Notes under the pieces: generated by a model
Told to the model about the DNA's origin: nothing
The model's input: the letters and a program-made list of their open reading frames with translations, nothing else
Database searches by the model: none
Made by a program: the position numbers and the translations under genes
Source of the DNA: Variovorax sp. RA8
GTDB lineage: Bacteria > Pseudomonadota > Gammaproteobacteria > Burkholderiales > Burkholderiaceae_C
NCBI RefSeq assembly: GCF_901827175.1
Contig: NZ_LR594662.1
Span: forward strand, 3,720,001-3,784,000
Length of the DNA: 64,000 nucleotides
Direction: 5' to 3'
In this document: positions 55,302-63,913 of the stretch, piece after piece
Position numbering within the stretch: position 1 is the first letter of the stretch
How the letters are laid out: each line of letters opens with the position of its first letter

Positions 55302-56297
55302 ATGACCGACCGCCCTCTCGTCACCCGCAGAGCCGCCATCATCTCGGGCGGCCTGGCCGCCGCGTCGCTTGGCGCCATGCCGCTGGCCGGACTGGCGCAG
55401 GGCGCCTATCCGGAGAAGCCGATCACGCTGGTTTCGCCCTTCGGCGGCGCCGTCGACTTCCTGGCGCGCCTCATCGTCGTGCAGCTCAATCAGCGGCTCA
55501 ACGGCAACGTCATCGTCGACCTGAAGCTCGGCGGCTCGGGCACCATCGGCCTGGCACACGTCGCCCGGGCCGCTCCGGACGGCTACACCATCGGCATGGG
55601 CACCAGCACGGCGCTGACCTCTGCGCCCCACCTGATCAAGAGCCCCGGCTACGACGTCGCGCGCTCGTTCACCTACCTGGGCCTGATCCAGACTTCGCGC
55701 CAGGTCCTCGTGGTGTCGCCGCAGCTCGGCGTCGACAACCTGGCCGAGTTCATCGCGCTCGCCAAGTCCAAGCCCGGCGCGCTGAACTTCGGCTCATCCG
55801 GCATCGGCAACAGCATTCACCTGGCCGCCGAAGAGTTCAACTCGGCCGTGGGTATCAAGGCCGTCCACATCCCGTTCAAGACCGGCCCGGAGACGGATGC
55901 GGCCATCATCGGCGGCGAGGTGCAATACACCTTCGCCTCCGTGCCCACCTCGCTGGGGCTGATCAACGCCGGCAAGCTCAAGCCGCTGGTGGTGACGGGC
56001 GAGAGCCGCGATCCGTCGCTGCCCGGCGTCCCTTCGCTCAAGGAGGCAGGGTCCCCGGCGGCGCTGCCCGACCAGCTCTTCGGCATGGTCGCTCCGGCCA
56101 ACCTGCCGCCGGCGGTGCTGGCCAAGCTCGGCAAGGCCATCCAGGACATGCAGGCGGATCCGGTGTTCCAGGAGGCGGTGCGCAAAGGCGGCGGGATTCC
56201 GTCGCAGATCTATGGGGATGACTTCCGCAAGCTCGTGCTGGCGGACAGCACGCGTTGGGGGGAGCTGATCAAGCGGCTGGGGATCTTGCCGAGCTGA
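55302..56297 (+). CDS. Tripartite tricarboxylate transporter substrate-binding protein (Bug family)
   Basis: 331 residues from the ATG at 55302 (GAAGGA upstream). Signal peptide with an Arg pair (VTRRAAIISGGLAAASLGAM), then YPEKPITLVSPFGGAVDFLA, LGGSGTIGLAHVARAAPDGY, FGMVAPANLPPAVLAKLG. Third Bug protein of the island, again without permease genes. More divergent than the other two in the ligand-loop region. Confidence 0.91.
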   Translation: MTDRPLVTRRAAIISGGLAAASLGAMPLAGLAQGAYPEKPITLVSPFGGAVDFLARLIVVQLNQRLNGNVIVDLKLGGSGTIGLAHVARAAPDGYTIGMGTSTALTSAPHLIKSPGYDVARSFTYLGLIQTSRQVLVVSPQLGVDNLAEFIALAKSKPGALNFGSSGIGNSIHLAAEEFNSAVGIKAVHIPFKTGPETDAAIIGGEVQYTFASVPTSLGLINAGKLKPLVVTGESRDPSLPGVPSLKEAGSPAALPDQLFGMVAPANLPPAVLAKLGKAIQDMQADPVFQEAVRKGGGIPSQIYGDDFRKLVLADSTRWGELIKRLGILPS

Positions 56298-56332
56298 GGC
56301 CGCCTGGTGCGCGGCGCACTGGCAAGATTCGT

Positions 56333-57160
56333 TCAACCCCGCGCGGCGGACCTGGACGTCTTTTTGGCGGCCGCGGGTGGCCTGCCGAGCGTTCCGGCAA
56401 TCGCCCCGGCGGCGCGCTGCAGCGCTCCCACGTACCCCATGCAGGTCTTCAGGCTCGCCCGGGACGACGGCGCATGCATTGCCACCGCCATCACGATCGA
56501 ACCGTCGCTGGCCAGCACCGGCACGGCAATGGCGACCGAGTCGTCGAAGCGCTCCGAATCGTGCGTGCCGATGCCGGTCTTGCGTACCTTCGCGAGCTCC
56601 GCCGCCAGCGGTGCGAACGCGGTGATGGTCTTGGCGGTGAAGCGCTCATAGGGCTCGGGACCGAGCGCACGGCGCGCCTCCTCATCCGTCATGCGGCTGA
56701 GGAACAGCTTGCCGCTGGCCGTGCAGTGCAACGGGACGCGCGTGCCGGCCTCGAGGTGCAATCGCAGCGGATGCGCGGTTTCGACCCGATCCAGGTAGAG
56801 CACCTGGTTGTTCTCCAGCAGCGTGAGATTGCAGCTTTCTCCGATCTCGTCTACCGCGTCCTGCAGCGCCCGGTGCCACTGCACGCGCAACGCGTCGCTG
56901 CGCCACAGGTTCACCGCAAAGGAAGTCAGCCGTGGACCGATGGTGTAGCGCTTGCCGTCGACCTCGCGCCGAACGAGCCCCGCATTCATCATCAGGTGAA
57001 GGATGCGGTACACGGTGGGCTTGGGCAGGTGCAGTGCGGACGTCAGCGCGTCCAGGGACATCGGTCCGGACGATTCGACGATGCTTTCGAGCAGCGCAAA
57101 CGCCCGTAGCGCGATGGATTCCGTGCTGGTACTGGTACTTGTTTCCGCCGAAGGCGACAT
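56333..57160 (-). CDS. IclR-family transcriptional regulator
   Basis: 275 residues. Winged helix at about 15-75 (ALRAFALLESIVESSGPMSL; HLPKPTVYRILHLMMNAGLV), effector domain with LHCTASGKLFLSRMTDEEAR. A basic Ala/Lys-rich tail ends the protein. AGGAGG is 10 bases before the ATG. Its minus-strand neighbours upstream (TauE, ABC transporter, carboxylase) are the likely targets. Confidence 0.9.
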   Translation of the reverse strand: MSPSAETSTSTSTESIALRAFALLESIVESSGPMSLDALTSALHLPKPTVYRILHLMMNAGLVRREVDGKRYTIGPRLTSFAVNLWRSDALRVQWHRALQDAVDEIGESCNLTLLENNQVLYLDRVETAHPLRLHLEAGTRVPLHCTASGKLFLSRMTDEEARRALGPEPYERFTAKTITAFAPLAAELAKVRKTGIGTHDSERFDDSVAIAVPVLASDGSIVMAVAMHAPSSRASLKTCMGYVGALQRAAGAIAGTLGRPPAAAKKTSRSAARG

Positions 57161-57240
57161 GGCCGCTAGTCCTCCTGAGCGGAATTCTCCTCTACCGGCG
57201 CCAGCCGCCGACATCCCGTTGGACGATCGGTGCGGCGCGC

Positions 57241-57963
57241 TCATGACGAGAGCAAGACCCCGAGCGCAACAGCGAACATCAGCAACATTGTGAGCTGGCG
57301 GAAGCGCTGGTCGGAAAAGCGGGCGAACAGACGCGAACCCAGCAGGATGCCGATGGCGAACGGCACCGCCAGCAGCGCGGCCTGGCGCACGGTGGCGGCC
57401 GTGAGCAGGCCACCGACCCCGAGCATCGCGAGGCCGGCCGCCGAGATGACCACCACGTACAGCGTGAGATTGGCGCGCGTCACAGAAGCGGGGTCGGGGC
57501 CGGACAGCAGGTACAGGATGACCGGGGGCGCGCCGATGCTGGTCGCGCCCAGCATCGTGCCGCTGAGCGCACCGAGGCCAATGGAGGTGCCCAGCCGCGG
57601 CGCGCCCTTGTAGCGCCGGCCGGACAGCAAGGCGAGCGAGAACAGCACCACGGTGGCCGCGATGATGCGCCGCAAGGTCAGGGGGCTCGCCATCGCCAGC
57701 AACAAGCCGCCGGCCGGCACCGCCAAGACCGCAGCGATGCTGATGGGAGCGATGACGCGGGCGCGTGACTCGCGCCATGCCGCCGGCAGCATCGGCGCGG
57801 CCGCGAAGGTCTCCAGCAGCAGCGTCACCGGGACCGCCGTGCGCGCGTCCATCAGCAGCGTGAGGGCTGGCGTCATGACCATCGCCGCGCCGAAGCCGGT
57901 GGTTCCGCGCACCAGGCCGCCGGCCAGGGCAATCAGGAGGCTCCAGGCCAGGACGCGGTCCAT
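57241..57963 (-). CDS. TauE/SafE-family sulfite/anion permease
   Basis: 240 residues, about 7-8 membrane helices, with the two TauE half-repeats: GGLVRGTTGFGAAMVMTPAL and LSGTMLGATSIGAPPVILYL. Such proteins export or import sulfite, sulfoacetate or other small anions. Lies 10 bases after the ATPase gene, so it is probably in the same transcript as the importer. Confidence 0.88.
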   Translation of the reverse strand: MDRVLAWSLLIALAGGLVRGTTGFGAAMVMTPALTLLMDARTAVPVTLLLETFAAAPMLPAAWRESRARVIAPISIAAVLAVPAGGLLLAMASPLTLRRIIAATVVLFSLALLSGRRYKGAPRLGTSIGLGALSGTMLGATSIGAPPVILYLLSGPDPASVTRANLTLYVVVISAAGLAMLGVGGLLTAATVRQAALLAVPFAIGILLGSRLFARFSDQRFRQLTMLLMFAVALGVLLSS

Positions 57964-57973
57964 CGAGATCTCC

Positions 57974-58762
57974 TCAGAGCGCGGCTTGCGCCTCGATTTC
58001 CTCGTTGATCAGCGCGCGCAGGCGGTGGCGCAGCTGCACGAAGCCGGGCGCTTCCTCGTCGCGCGGGCGCGGCAGGTCGACCCGGATGATTTCCTTGATG
58101 CGGCCGGGTCGGCTCGACAGCACGATGATGCGGTCCGACAGCAGGATGGCTTCCTCGATGCTGTGCGTCACGAGCACCATCGTCTTGCGCGTGCTCGCGT
58201 CGGCTTCGGCCAGCAGGCGTCCCATCTCCTGCTGCATCAGTTGGCGGTTTTGTGCATCCAGTGCAGCAAAAGGCTCGTCCATCAGAAGTACGTCGGGATC
58301 GACCGACAGCGCCCTCGCGATCGACACGCGCTGCTTCATGCCGCCCGAGAGCTGGTGCGGGTAGCGTTTCTCGAAGCCCGTGAGCCCGACGAGTCGGACC
58401 TGCTGCGCGATGATGGCGCGACGCTGCTCGGCCGGCACCTTCTTCATCTCAAGGCCAAAGGCGATGTTCTGCTCGACCGTGAGCCAGGGAAACAGCGCGT
58501 AGTCCTGGAACACCATCGAGCGCTTCCAGCTCGGTTGGCCGACCGGCTCGCCGTTGACGGTGATCTGTCCGGCGGTCGGCCGTTCGAATCCCGCAATCAT
58601 GTTCAGCATCGTGGTCTTGCCGCAGCCGCTGTGGCCGATGATGGAGCAGAACTCGCGCTCGGCGATCTCGAACCCGACATCGTCGAGCGCCAGCACCGGC
58701 GCGTCCCTGGGTCCATGCCCGGGGTAGATCTTGGTGACGTTCTGTACGTTGACGGCCATCAT
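57974..58762 (-). CDS. ABC transporter ATPase (nitrate/sulfonate/taurine type)
   Basis: 262 residues. Walker A GHSGCGKTT, Q-loop VFQDYALFPWLTVEQN, signature LSGGMKQRVSIARAL, Walker B VLLMDEPFAALDA, THSIEEAILLSDRI. The start at 58762 has CGGAG 8 bases upstream; an ATG at 58780 overlapping the permease stop is the alternative (6 residues longer). Energises the permease encoded just upstream. Confidence 0.92.
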   Translation of the reverse strand: MMAVNVQNVTKIYPGHGPRDAPVLALDDVGFEIAEREFCSIIGHSGCGKTTMLNMIAGFERPTAGQITVNGEPVGQPSWKRSMVFQDYALFPWLTVEQNIAFGLEMKKVPAEQRRAIIAQQVRLVGLTGFEKRYPHQLSGGMKQRVSIARALSVDPDVLLMDEPFAALDAQNRQLMQQEMGRLLAEADASTRKTMVLVTHSIEEAILLSDRIIVLSSRPGRIKEIIRVDLPRPRDEEAPGFVQLRHRLRALINEEIEAQAAL

Positions 58763-58776
58763 GTCGCGAACTCCGT

Positions 58777-59667
58777 TCATTGCTGCATGGCCCGCGACCA
58801 CGGCGCGACGTGGCGGCTGATGGCACGGATCAACAGGTCGAGCGCCAGGCCAACGAGGCCGATCGCGATCATTCCCACGATGACGATGTCGGTGCGCAGC
58901 AGCGTGCGCGCATCGTTGATCAGGAAGCCAAGCCCGGAGTTGGCACCTACGAGCTCCGCTGCGACCAGCGCCATCCAGCCCACGCCGAGGCCGACGCGCA
59001 CGCCGGTGACGATCTGCGGCAGCGCCGCGCGCAGCACCACGCGGCGCAGCACCGCGCTCTCTCCGCCTCCCAGGCAGCGCGCGGCCCGCACGAGGTTGGG
59101 TTCCACGCCGCGCACCCCCGCCACCGTGTTGAGCAGGATGGGGAAGAAGATGCCCAGGAAGATGATGAACTCGTTCTGCGTGTCGCCCACGCCGAACCAG
59201 AGGATCGACAGCGGTATCCAGGCCAAGGGCGGAATGGGCCGAAGGACCTCGACCAGCGAATCGACCTGGTCGTTGACCGACTTCCACCAGCCCATCGCGA
59301 CCCCGATGGGAATCGCAATCAGCGACCAGGCGAAGGCCGTGAACTCGCGGCGCAGCGAATCGTAGAGATGGCGAAAGAGGTCTCCGGACATCAGCAGTTC
59401 CCAGGCTGCCGCTGCCACCGCCGTTGGCGGCGGCAACAGCGCGCGCGTGGTCTCGTCCAGCACGCGCGTGCTGACCAACTGCCAGGCGAGCAGCAGCACG
59501 ATCGGCAATGCCAGTCGCGACAGCCGGCCAACGAGCCGCGCACCGGGGCCCGGCGGCGCCGGAAGGCTGACGACCGGGCGACCCGCGGGATGGGCCTCTG
59601 CCCTGCGGGGCTCGGGCTTGCTTTCGGCCTCGGGACGGGCGATCAGGGCCATGTTCACTGGATTCAT
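58777..59667 (-). CDS. ABC transporter permease (SsuC/TauC type)
   Basis: 296 residues: a long polar N-terminal part (to about 45), then six membrane helices. The BPD_transp_1 coupling loop is seen around RAARCLGGGESAVLRRVVLR followed by LPQIVTGVRVGLGVGWMALV. Belongs to the importer with the ATPase and binding protein on either side; stop overlaps the ATPase frame region. Confidence 0.92.
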   Translation of the reverse strand: MNPVNMALIARPEAESKPEPRRAEAHPAGRPVVSLPAPPGPGARLVGRLSRLALPIVLLLAWQLVSTRVLDETTRALLPPPTAVAAAAWELLMSGDLFRHLYDSLRREFTAFAWSLIAIPIGVAMGWWKSVNDQVDSLVEVLRPIPPLAWIPLSILWFGVGDTQNEFIIFLGIFFPILLNTVAGVRGVEPNLVRAARCLGGGESAVLRRVVLRAALPQIVTGVRVGLGVGWMALVAAELVGANSGLGFLINDARTLLRTDIVIVGMIAIGLVGLALDLLIRAISRHVAPWSRAMQQ

Positions 59668-59681
59668 TCAGAAAACCTCGA

Positions 59682-60974
59682 TCAAGGCTGGAAGGTCTTG
59701 CCGCCGATGCTCCAGGGCCGGGTCAGGTCGGCCGGTTCGGGAAAGGGCTGCGGCTCCTTCAGGTTCAACACGCTCGCGTACTCCGGGTACGGCGGCGCCT
59801 CCGGCTTGCCGCTCCAGCCGGCGGGCAGGAAGGGCGGCTGCTTGGGCACCGCCCAGCCGAGCTTGTCGAAGGTCTTGCGCATGAAGCGGTCGTCCACTGC
59901 CGCCGCGAAATCGGCAGCGGTGAGCGGCCGCGTGATGCGTTTCGCCTCGTAGAGCCACTTGTAGATCGGCTCGTTCGCCTTGCCGTAGAACGTTCCGTCC
60001 GGGAAGATGTGCGTCGGCTTGTAGAGCAGCGTGTACGCCTTCACCTGCTGCAGCAGGATCTCCTTCGAATAGTTCTTGAGGCTGGCATCCTCGCCCAGCA
60101 GCGCAGCCGCCTTTTCAGGGTTCTGCCGCGTCCACAGCGTGGCCTCGGCGAACGCGTCGGAGAAAGCCTGCGCGACGTCCGGCGCGTTTTCGATCATCTC
60201 GCTGCGCAGGTAGAAGGTGCCCTCGTAGATGTTGTAGGGAAAGATGCTGTCGACGATGCGGCCGTTCTTGCGCTCCTCCACCATCATCGTCGGCGTCGGG
60301 TCCCAGGACACCACGCCTGTGATTCCCTTGGGCAGGCTCATCTGTTCTCCCGGCGCCATGTTCTTGAGGATCACGTCCTTGCCGATGTCGAGCCCGTTGA
60401 GCTTGGCAGCCATCTGGAAGTAGAACTCGCCCGACGATCCGGTCACCAGTCCGATGGTGGCCGGCGGATTCATGCCCTTGAGATCCTTGATCGACTTGAT
60501 GGGCGAATCGTTGGGCACGACCAGCGCATGCAGCAGGTTCGGGCTTTCGATGGCGATCGACTTCACCGGGATCTTGCGGTCCACCAGCGTCGTGAACGGG
60601 AAGTTGCCACCGCTGCCGACCTGGTAGCGGCCGGAGATCAGCACCTCGTTGATGGCGGGGCCGGATGCGAAGGCGGTCCACTTGGCTTCCACGCCGCGCT
60701 TGGTCATCAGTCCCATGCGGTCCATGACGACGTTGACCGTGTTCTGGCCCGACCACGGCGCCTGGAATGCGACCTGGATCGGCCACCAGCCCTTGTCCTT
60801 GAGCCACTGGACGGATTTGTCCGAGACCTTCTCGTAGGGTCCGGGCCAACCCCAGGCAGCGGGATCGTCCGTGGTCTGTGCCATGGCGGGTGCCATGCCG
60901 GCCAGCAATGCAGCCGTCGCGCCGGCCAGCAGCGTGCGGCGTTTCAGGGGAAATCGCGTCATCCGTGTCGTCAT
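59682..60974 (-). CDS. ABC transporter substrate-binding protein (NMT1/TauA-like)
   Basis: 430 residues, long for the family (usually near 330). The start at 60974 has GGAG 6 bases upstream and gives a signal with a Tat-like KRRTLLAGATAALLAGMAPA. Binding-fold blocks: VAFQAPWSGQNTVNVVMDRM, INEVLISGRYQVGSGGNFPF, ATIGLVTGSSGEFYFQMA. The C-terminal extra (about 340-430, Pro/Trp-rich) is unusual. Ligand unknown; sulfonates, nitrate, thiamine precursors and aromatic acids are all carried by relatives. Confidence 0.88.
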   Translation of the reverse strand: MTTRMTRFPLKRRTLLAGATAALLAGMAPAMAQTTDDPAAWGWPGPYEKVSDKSVQWLKDKGWWPIQVAFQAPWSGQNTVNVVMDRMGLMTKRGVEAKWTAFASGPAINEVLISGRYQVGSGGNFPFTTLVDRKIPVKSIAIESPNLLHALVVPNDSPIKSIKDLKGMNPPATIGLVTGSSGEFYFQMAAKLNGLDIGKDVILKNMAPGEQMSLPKGITGVVSWDPTPTMMVEERKNGRIVDSIFPYNIYEGTFYLRSEMIENAPDVAQAFSDAFAEATLWTRQNPEKAAALLGEDASLKNYSKEILLQQVKAYTLLYKPTHIFPDGTFYGKANEPIYKWLYEAKRITRPLTAADFAAAVDDRFMRKTFDKLGWAVPKQPPFLPAGWSGKPEAPPYPEYASVLNLKEPQPFPEPADLTRPWSIGGKTFQP

Positions 60975-61043
60975 GCTTGTCTCCATGGTTGTATTCGAAA
61001 AAGATGAGTCCGGGAGCGACGAGCGGGCCGGCACTGCGCAGCC

Positions 61044-62528
61044 TCAGGCCACCAGCGTGATCTCGGCGTTGCCGTAGCGCACGCGTGCCTGCTGCACGTC
61101 CTTGCACGATTCGATATAGCGCACGAGCTCCTTCAATGGCGTCGTGCTCTCGTACATGGGGGCGTGTGCGGTCTTCAGGGGCTCGATCAGGCTGCGGTCG
61201 TAGAAGGCAGCCAGCAACAGGTCTTCCTCGCTCGCCGAAGCGCCGAGTTCCGCGCGCAGCCGGGGCACCCAGGGCTGCAGCTCGAAAGCCGCACGCTCGC
61301 GCGAGACGTCCTCGCTGCGGATCCGTGCGCGTGCCATGAACTCCTGCGATGGCGTGCCAGCGAGCCGGCCGTAGGAGCCCATCGCGTACTTGCGCACTTC
61401 ATCCGGAATGGTCTTGTAGCGCTCGCCCTGCACCACGTTCAGCACCGACTGGGTGACGATGTACTGCGCGAACGGGCTCACCAGGATCGGGTAGCCCAGG
61501 TCCTTGCGAACGCGTGCTGCCTCTTCGAGGATTTCGGGCAGGCGATGCTCCATGCCCATGCCGTGCAGCTGCGAGCGAAGGTTCGAGATCATGCCGCCGG
61601 GCACCTGGTGCTCATACAGCGCGGGGTCGTACTGCGCGACCTGCCCGAGCGGCTTGCGCTCGCGCTCGGCAAGGAGCGCGAAATAGCCGCTGACGTCCTT
61701 GAGCGCGTGGCGGTCGATGCCGGTGGCGAAGTCGAGAGCGCGTGCACGGTCGTCGATCTCCTCGGTCGATGGATGGGAGGCGCCATTGGCCAGCGGCTCC
61801 GAAGCCGTGTGTCCGTAGCGAAAGCCCGTGCGCATGGCGACTTCGTGCACCTGCGTGGCCAGACCGGACTGGCAATGCATGTGCAACTGCAGCGGAATGC
61901 CGCCGGCGGCCGCCACGATGGCCGGGAACAGCGTCTCGGCACGCTGCGGCGTCAGCAGGCCGGTCGGATCCTTCACGGTGATGTACTCCACGTCCTGCGC
62001 CACGAGTTCGCGCGTGCGCTCGACGTAGTAGTCATCGGTGTGCACCGGCGACAGCGTGTAGACCAGCATCGCGTTGACCTGCATGCCGAACTCGTGCGCC
62101 GACAGGACGGACGACTCGATGTTGCGCATGTCGTTCAGTGCGTCGTACACGGTCAGCACCTTCAGCCCGCGCGCGGCGAGCACCTTCGAGTTGAGCCGGA
62201 CCACGTCATCCGGAAACAGTTCGAAGGTGTAGAGGCTCTGGCCGCGCGTGAGCCCGTCGCAGGGCGTGCGCAGGCGGTTGCAGAGGATGCCGATGCGCTC
62301 CCAGGGGTTCTCCTTAAGAAAGCGCACCTGCACGTCGAACACCGCGCCGCCGAGGATGTTGATGAACTCGTAGCCGACGTCATCGATGCGCGACAGGATG
62401 GGCGTCATCATCGGCGTGGTCATTCGGGTCGACCACAGGCATTGGTGCGCATCGCGCAAGGTCACGTCCACCAGGCCGTATGAACGGGCGGCAGCCGTAT
62501 CGGGTCGTTCGCGTCGGGAGGGATTCAT
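61044..62528 (-). CDS. Carboxyltransferase subunit of a biotin-dependent carboxylase (PycB/OadA family, atypical)
   Basis: 494 residues. HMGL-like TIM barrel with DVTLRDAHQCLWSTRM at the N-terminus (family: RDAHQSLLATR), metal histidines in LQLHMHCQSGLA, and the carboxylated-lysine site in YITVKDPTGLLTP (family: KDMAGLL). A helical C-terminal part follows, but there is no fused biotinyl domain, unlike OadA. The changed motifs suggest an acceptor other than pyruvate/oxaloacetate. Overlaps the biotin carboxylase by ATGA. Confidence 0.87.
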   Translation of the reverse strand: MNPSRRERPDTAAARSYGLVDVTLRDAHQCLWSTRMTTPMMTPILSRIDDVGYEFINILGGAVFDVQVRFLKENPWERIGILCNRLRTPCDGLTRGQSLYTFELFPDDVVRLNSKVLAARGLKVLTVYDALNDMRNIESSVLSAHEFGMQVNAMLVYTLSPVHTDDYYVERTRELVAQDVEYITVKDPTGLLTPQRAETLFPAIVAAAGGIPLQLHMHCQSGLATQVHEVAMRTGFRYGHTASEPLANGASHPSTEEIDDRARALDFATGIDRHALKDVSGYFALLAERERKPLGQVAQYDPALYEHQVPGGMISNLRSQLHGMGMEHRLPEILEEAARVRKDLGYPILVSPFAQYIVTQSVLNVVQGERYKTIPDEVRKYAMGSYGRLAGTPSQEFMARARIRSEDVSRERAAFELQPWVPRLRAELGASASEEDLLLAAFYDRSLIEPLKTAHAPMYESTTPLKELVRYIESCKDVQQARVRYGNAEITLVA

Positions 62529-63913
62529 GAGCTGGTTTCCTGGATGAAGGATTCGACGAAGCGGGTGTGCACTGCCCCCTGCCGGAAAGCCGCGCTGTCG
62601 ATCAGCCGAAGGAGGAACGGCGCGGTCGTGTGCACGCCGTCCACGCGCAGCTCGGTCAGCGCCCGGCGCATGCGCGCGAGGGCTTCTTCGCGGTCTCGCC
62701 CCCAGCAGATCAGCTTGGCGATGAGCGAGTCGTAGTCCGGCGGAATCACGTAGCCGGAGAACACGTGCGAATCCACGCGCACGCCGGGGCCGCCCGGCAC
62801 CCGAAAGGCATCCACGCGCCCGGGGCTGGGCATGAAGTTGCGCGCTGGATCTTCCGCGTTGATCCGGCATTCGATCGCATGGCCGGAGAGCTGCACCTGC
62901 GACTGCCGGATCACGAGCGGTTCGCCCTGCGCGATCCGGATCTGCTCCTTCACGACGTCGATGCCCGTCACGCATTCGGTCACCGGGTGCTCGACCTGCA
63001 CGCGCGTGTTCATCTCCATGAAGTAAAAGCGTTGCGCGGCCGGATCGACGATGCACTCGATGGTGCCGGCGCTACGGTAGCCCACGTGCCGGCACAGCCG
63101 CACTGCCGCCTCGCCCATGGCGTCGCGCAACGCCGTCGACAAGGCGGGAGACGGGCTTTCCTCGACCAGTTTCTGGTTGCGCCGCTGCGAAGAGCAATCG
63201 CGTTCGCCGAGGTGCAATACGTTGTCGCCGTCCGACAGGATCTGGATCTCGACATGGCGGATGTTGACCAGGTACTTCTCGACGTACATCGTGCCGTCGC
63301 CGAAGGCCGCGGTGGCCTCGCGTGATGCCGATTCGAAGCTCGCGGCGAGGTCGGCCTCGCGCTCGACCACGCGCATGCCACGGCCGCCGCCGCCGGCCAC
63401 CGCCTTGAGGATCACCGGATACCCGAGGTCGGCCGCGATCGCCTTCGCCTCGGCGGGCGAGCTCACGGTGCCGGAGGACCCCGGCGTCACCGGCACGCCG
63501 GCCGCGACGGCCATCGCCCGCGCCGATGCCTTGTCGCCCATGAGGGCGATCACGTCGCCCGGCGGGCCGATGAAGCGCACGCCTTCGCTCTCGCACAGGC
63601 GCGCGAAGGCGGCGTTCTCCGACAGAAAGCCGTAGCCGGGATGGATCGCGTCGGCACGCAGCGCCTTGGCCGCTTCCACCACACGCTCGCCCAGCAGGTA
63701 GCTTTTGCTCGCGCGAGCCGGCCCGATGCAAACCGCGTAGTCGGCCATCTGCACGGCGAGCGAATCGCGGTCGGCCTCCGAATACACCTGCACCACTTCC
63801 AGACCGAGCTCGCGGCACGCGCGCTGCACACGCACGGCAATTTCGCCACGGTTCGCCACCAGCACGCGGCGGATAACCTGGCCGTCGTTCGACGGCGCCA
63901 TCGCCTTGGTCAT
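62525..63913 (-). CDS. Biotin carboxylase subunit (AccC-like)
   Basis: 462 residues from ATG 63913 (an ATG 12 bases on is possible). N-terminal RRVLVANRGEIAVRVQRACR, ATP-grasp Gly loop ILKAVAGGGGRGMRVVE, EKYLVNIRHVEIQILSD, ERDCSSQRRNQKLVEESPSP, MNTRVQVEHPVTECVTGID. It carboxylates biotin with bicarbonate and ATP. Chromosomal context with a dedicated carboxyltransferase and biotin carrier marks it as a catabolic enzyme part rather than the acetyl-CoA carboxylase AccC. Confidence 0.95.
   Translation of the reverse strand: MTKAMAPSNDGQVIRRVLVANRGEIAVRVQRACRELGLEVVQVYSEADRDSLAVQMADYAVCIGPARASKSYLLGERVVEAAKALRADAIHPGYGFLSENAAFARLCESEGVRFIGPPGDVIALMGDKASARAMAVAAGVPVTPGSSGTVSSPAEAKAIAADLGYPVILKAVAGGGGRGMRVVEREADLAASFESASREATAAFGDGTMYVEKYLVNIRHVEIQILSDGDNVLHLGERDCSSQRRNQKLVEESPSPALSTALRDAMGEAAVRLCRHVGYRSAGTIECIVDPAAQRFYFMEMNTRVQVEHPVTECVTGIDVVKEQIRIAQGEPLVIRQSQVQLSGHAIECRINAEDPARNFMPSPGRVDAFRVPGGPGVRVDSHVFSGYVIPPDYDSLIAKLICWGRDREEALARMRRALTELRVDGVHTTAPFLLRLIDSAAFRQGAVHTRFVESFIQETSS

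Noticed and set aside
61044..62528. Naming the carboxyltransferase as pyruvate carboxylase B or oxaloacetate decarboxylase alpha
   Set aside because: Fold and metal motifs fit the family, but two signature motifs differ and no biotinyl domain is fused, so the acceptor is left open.
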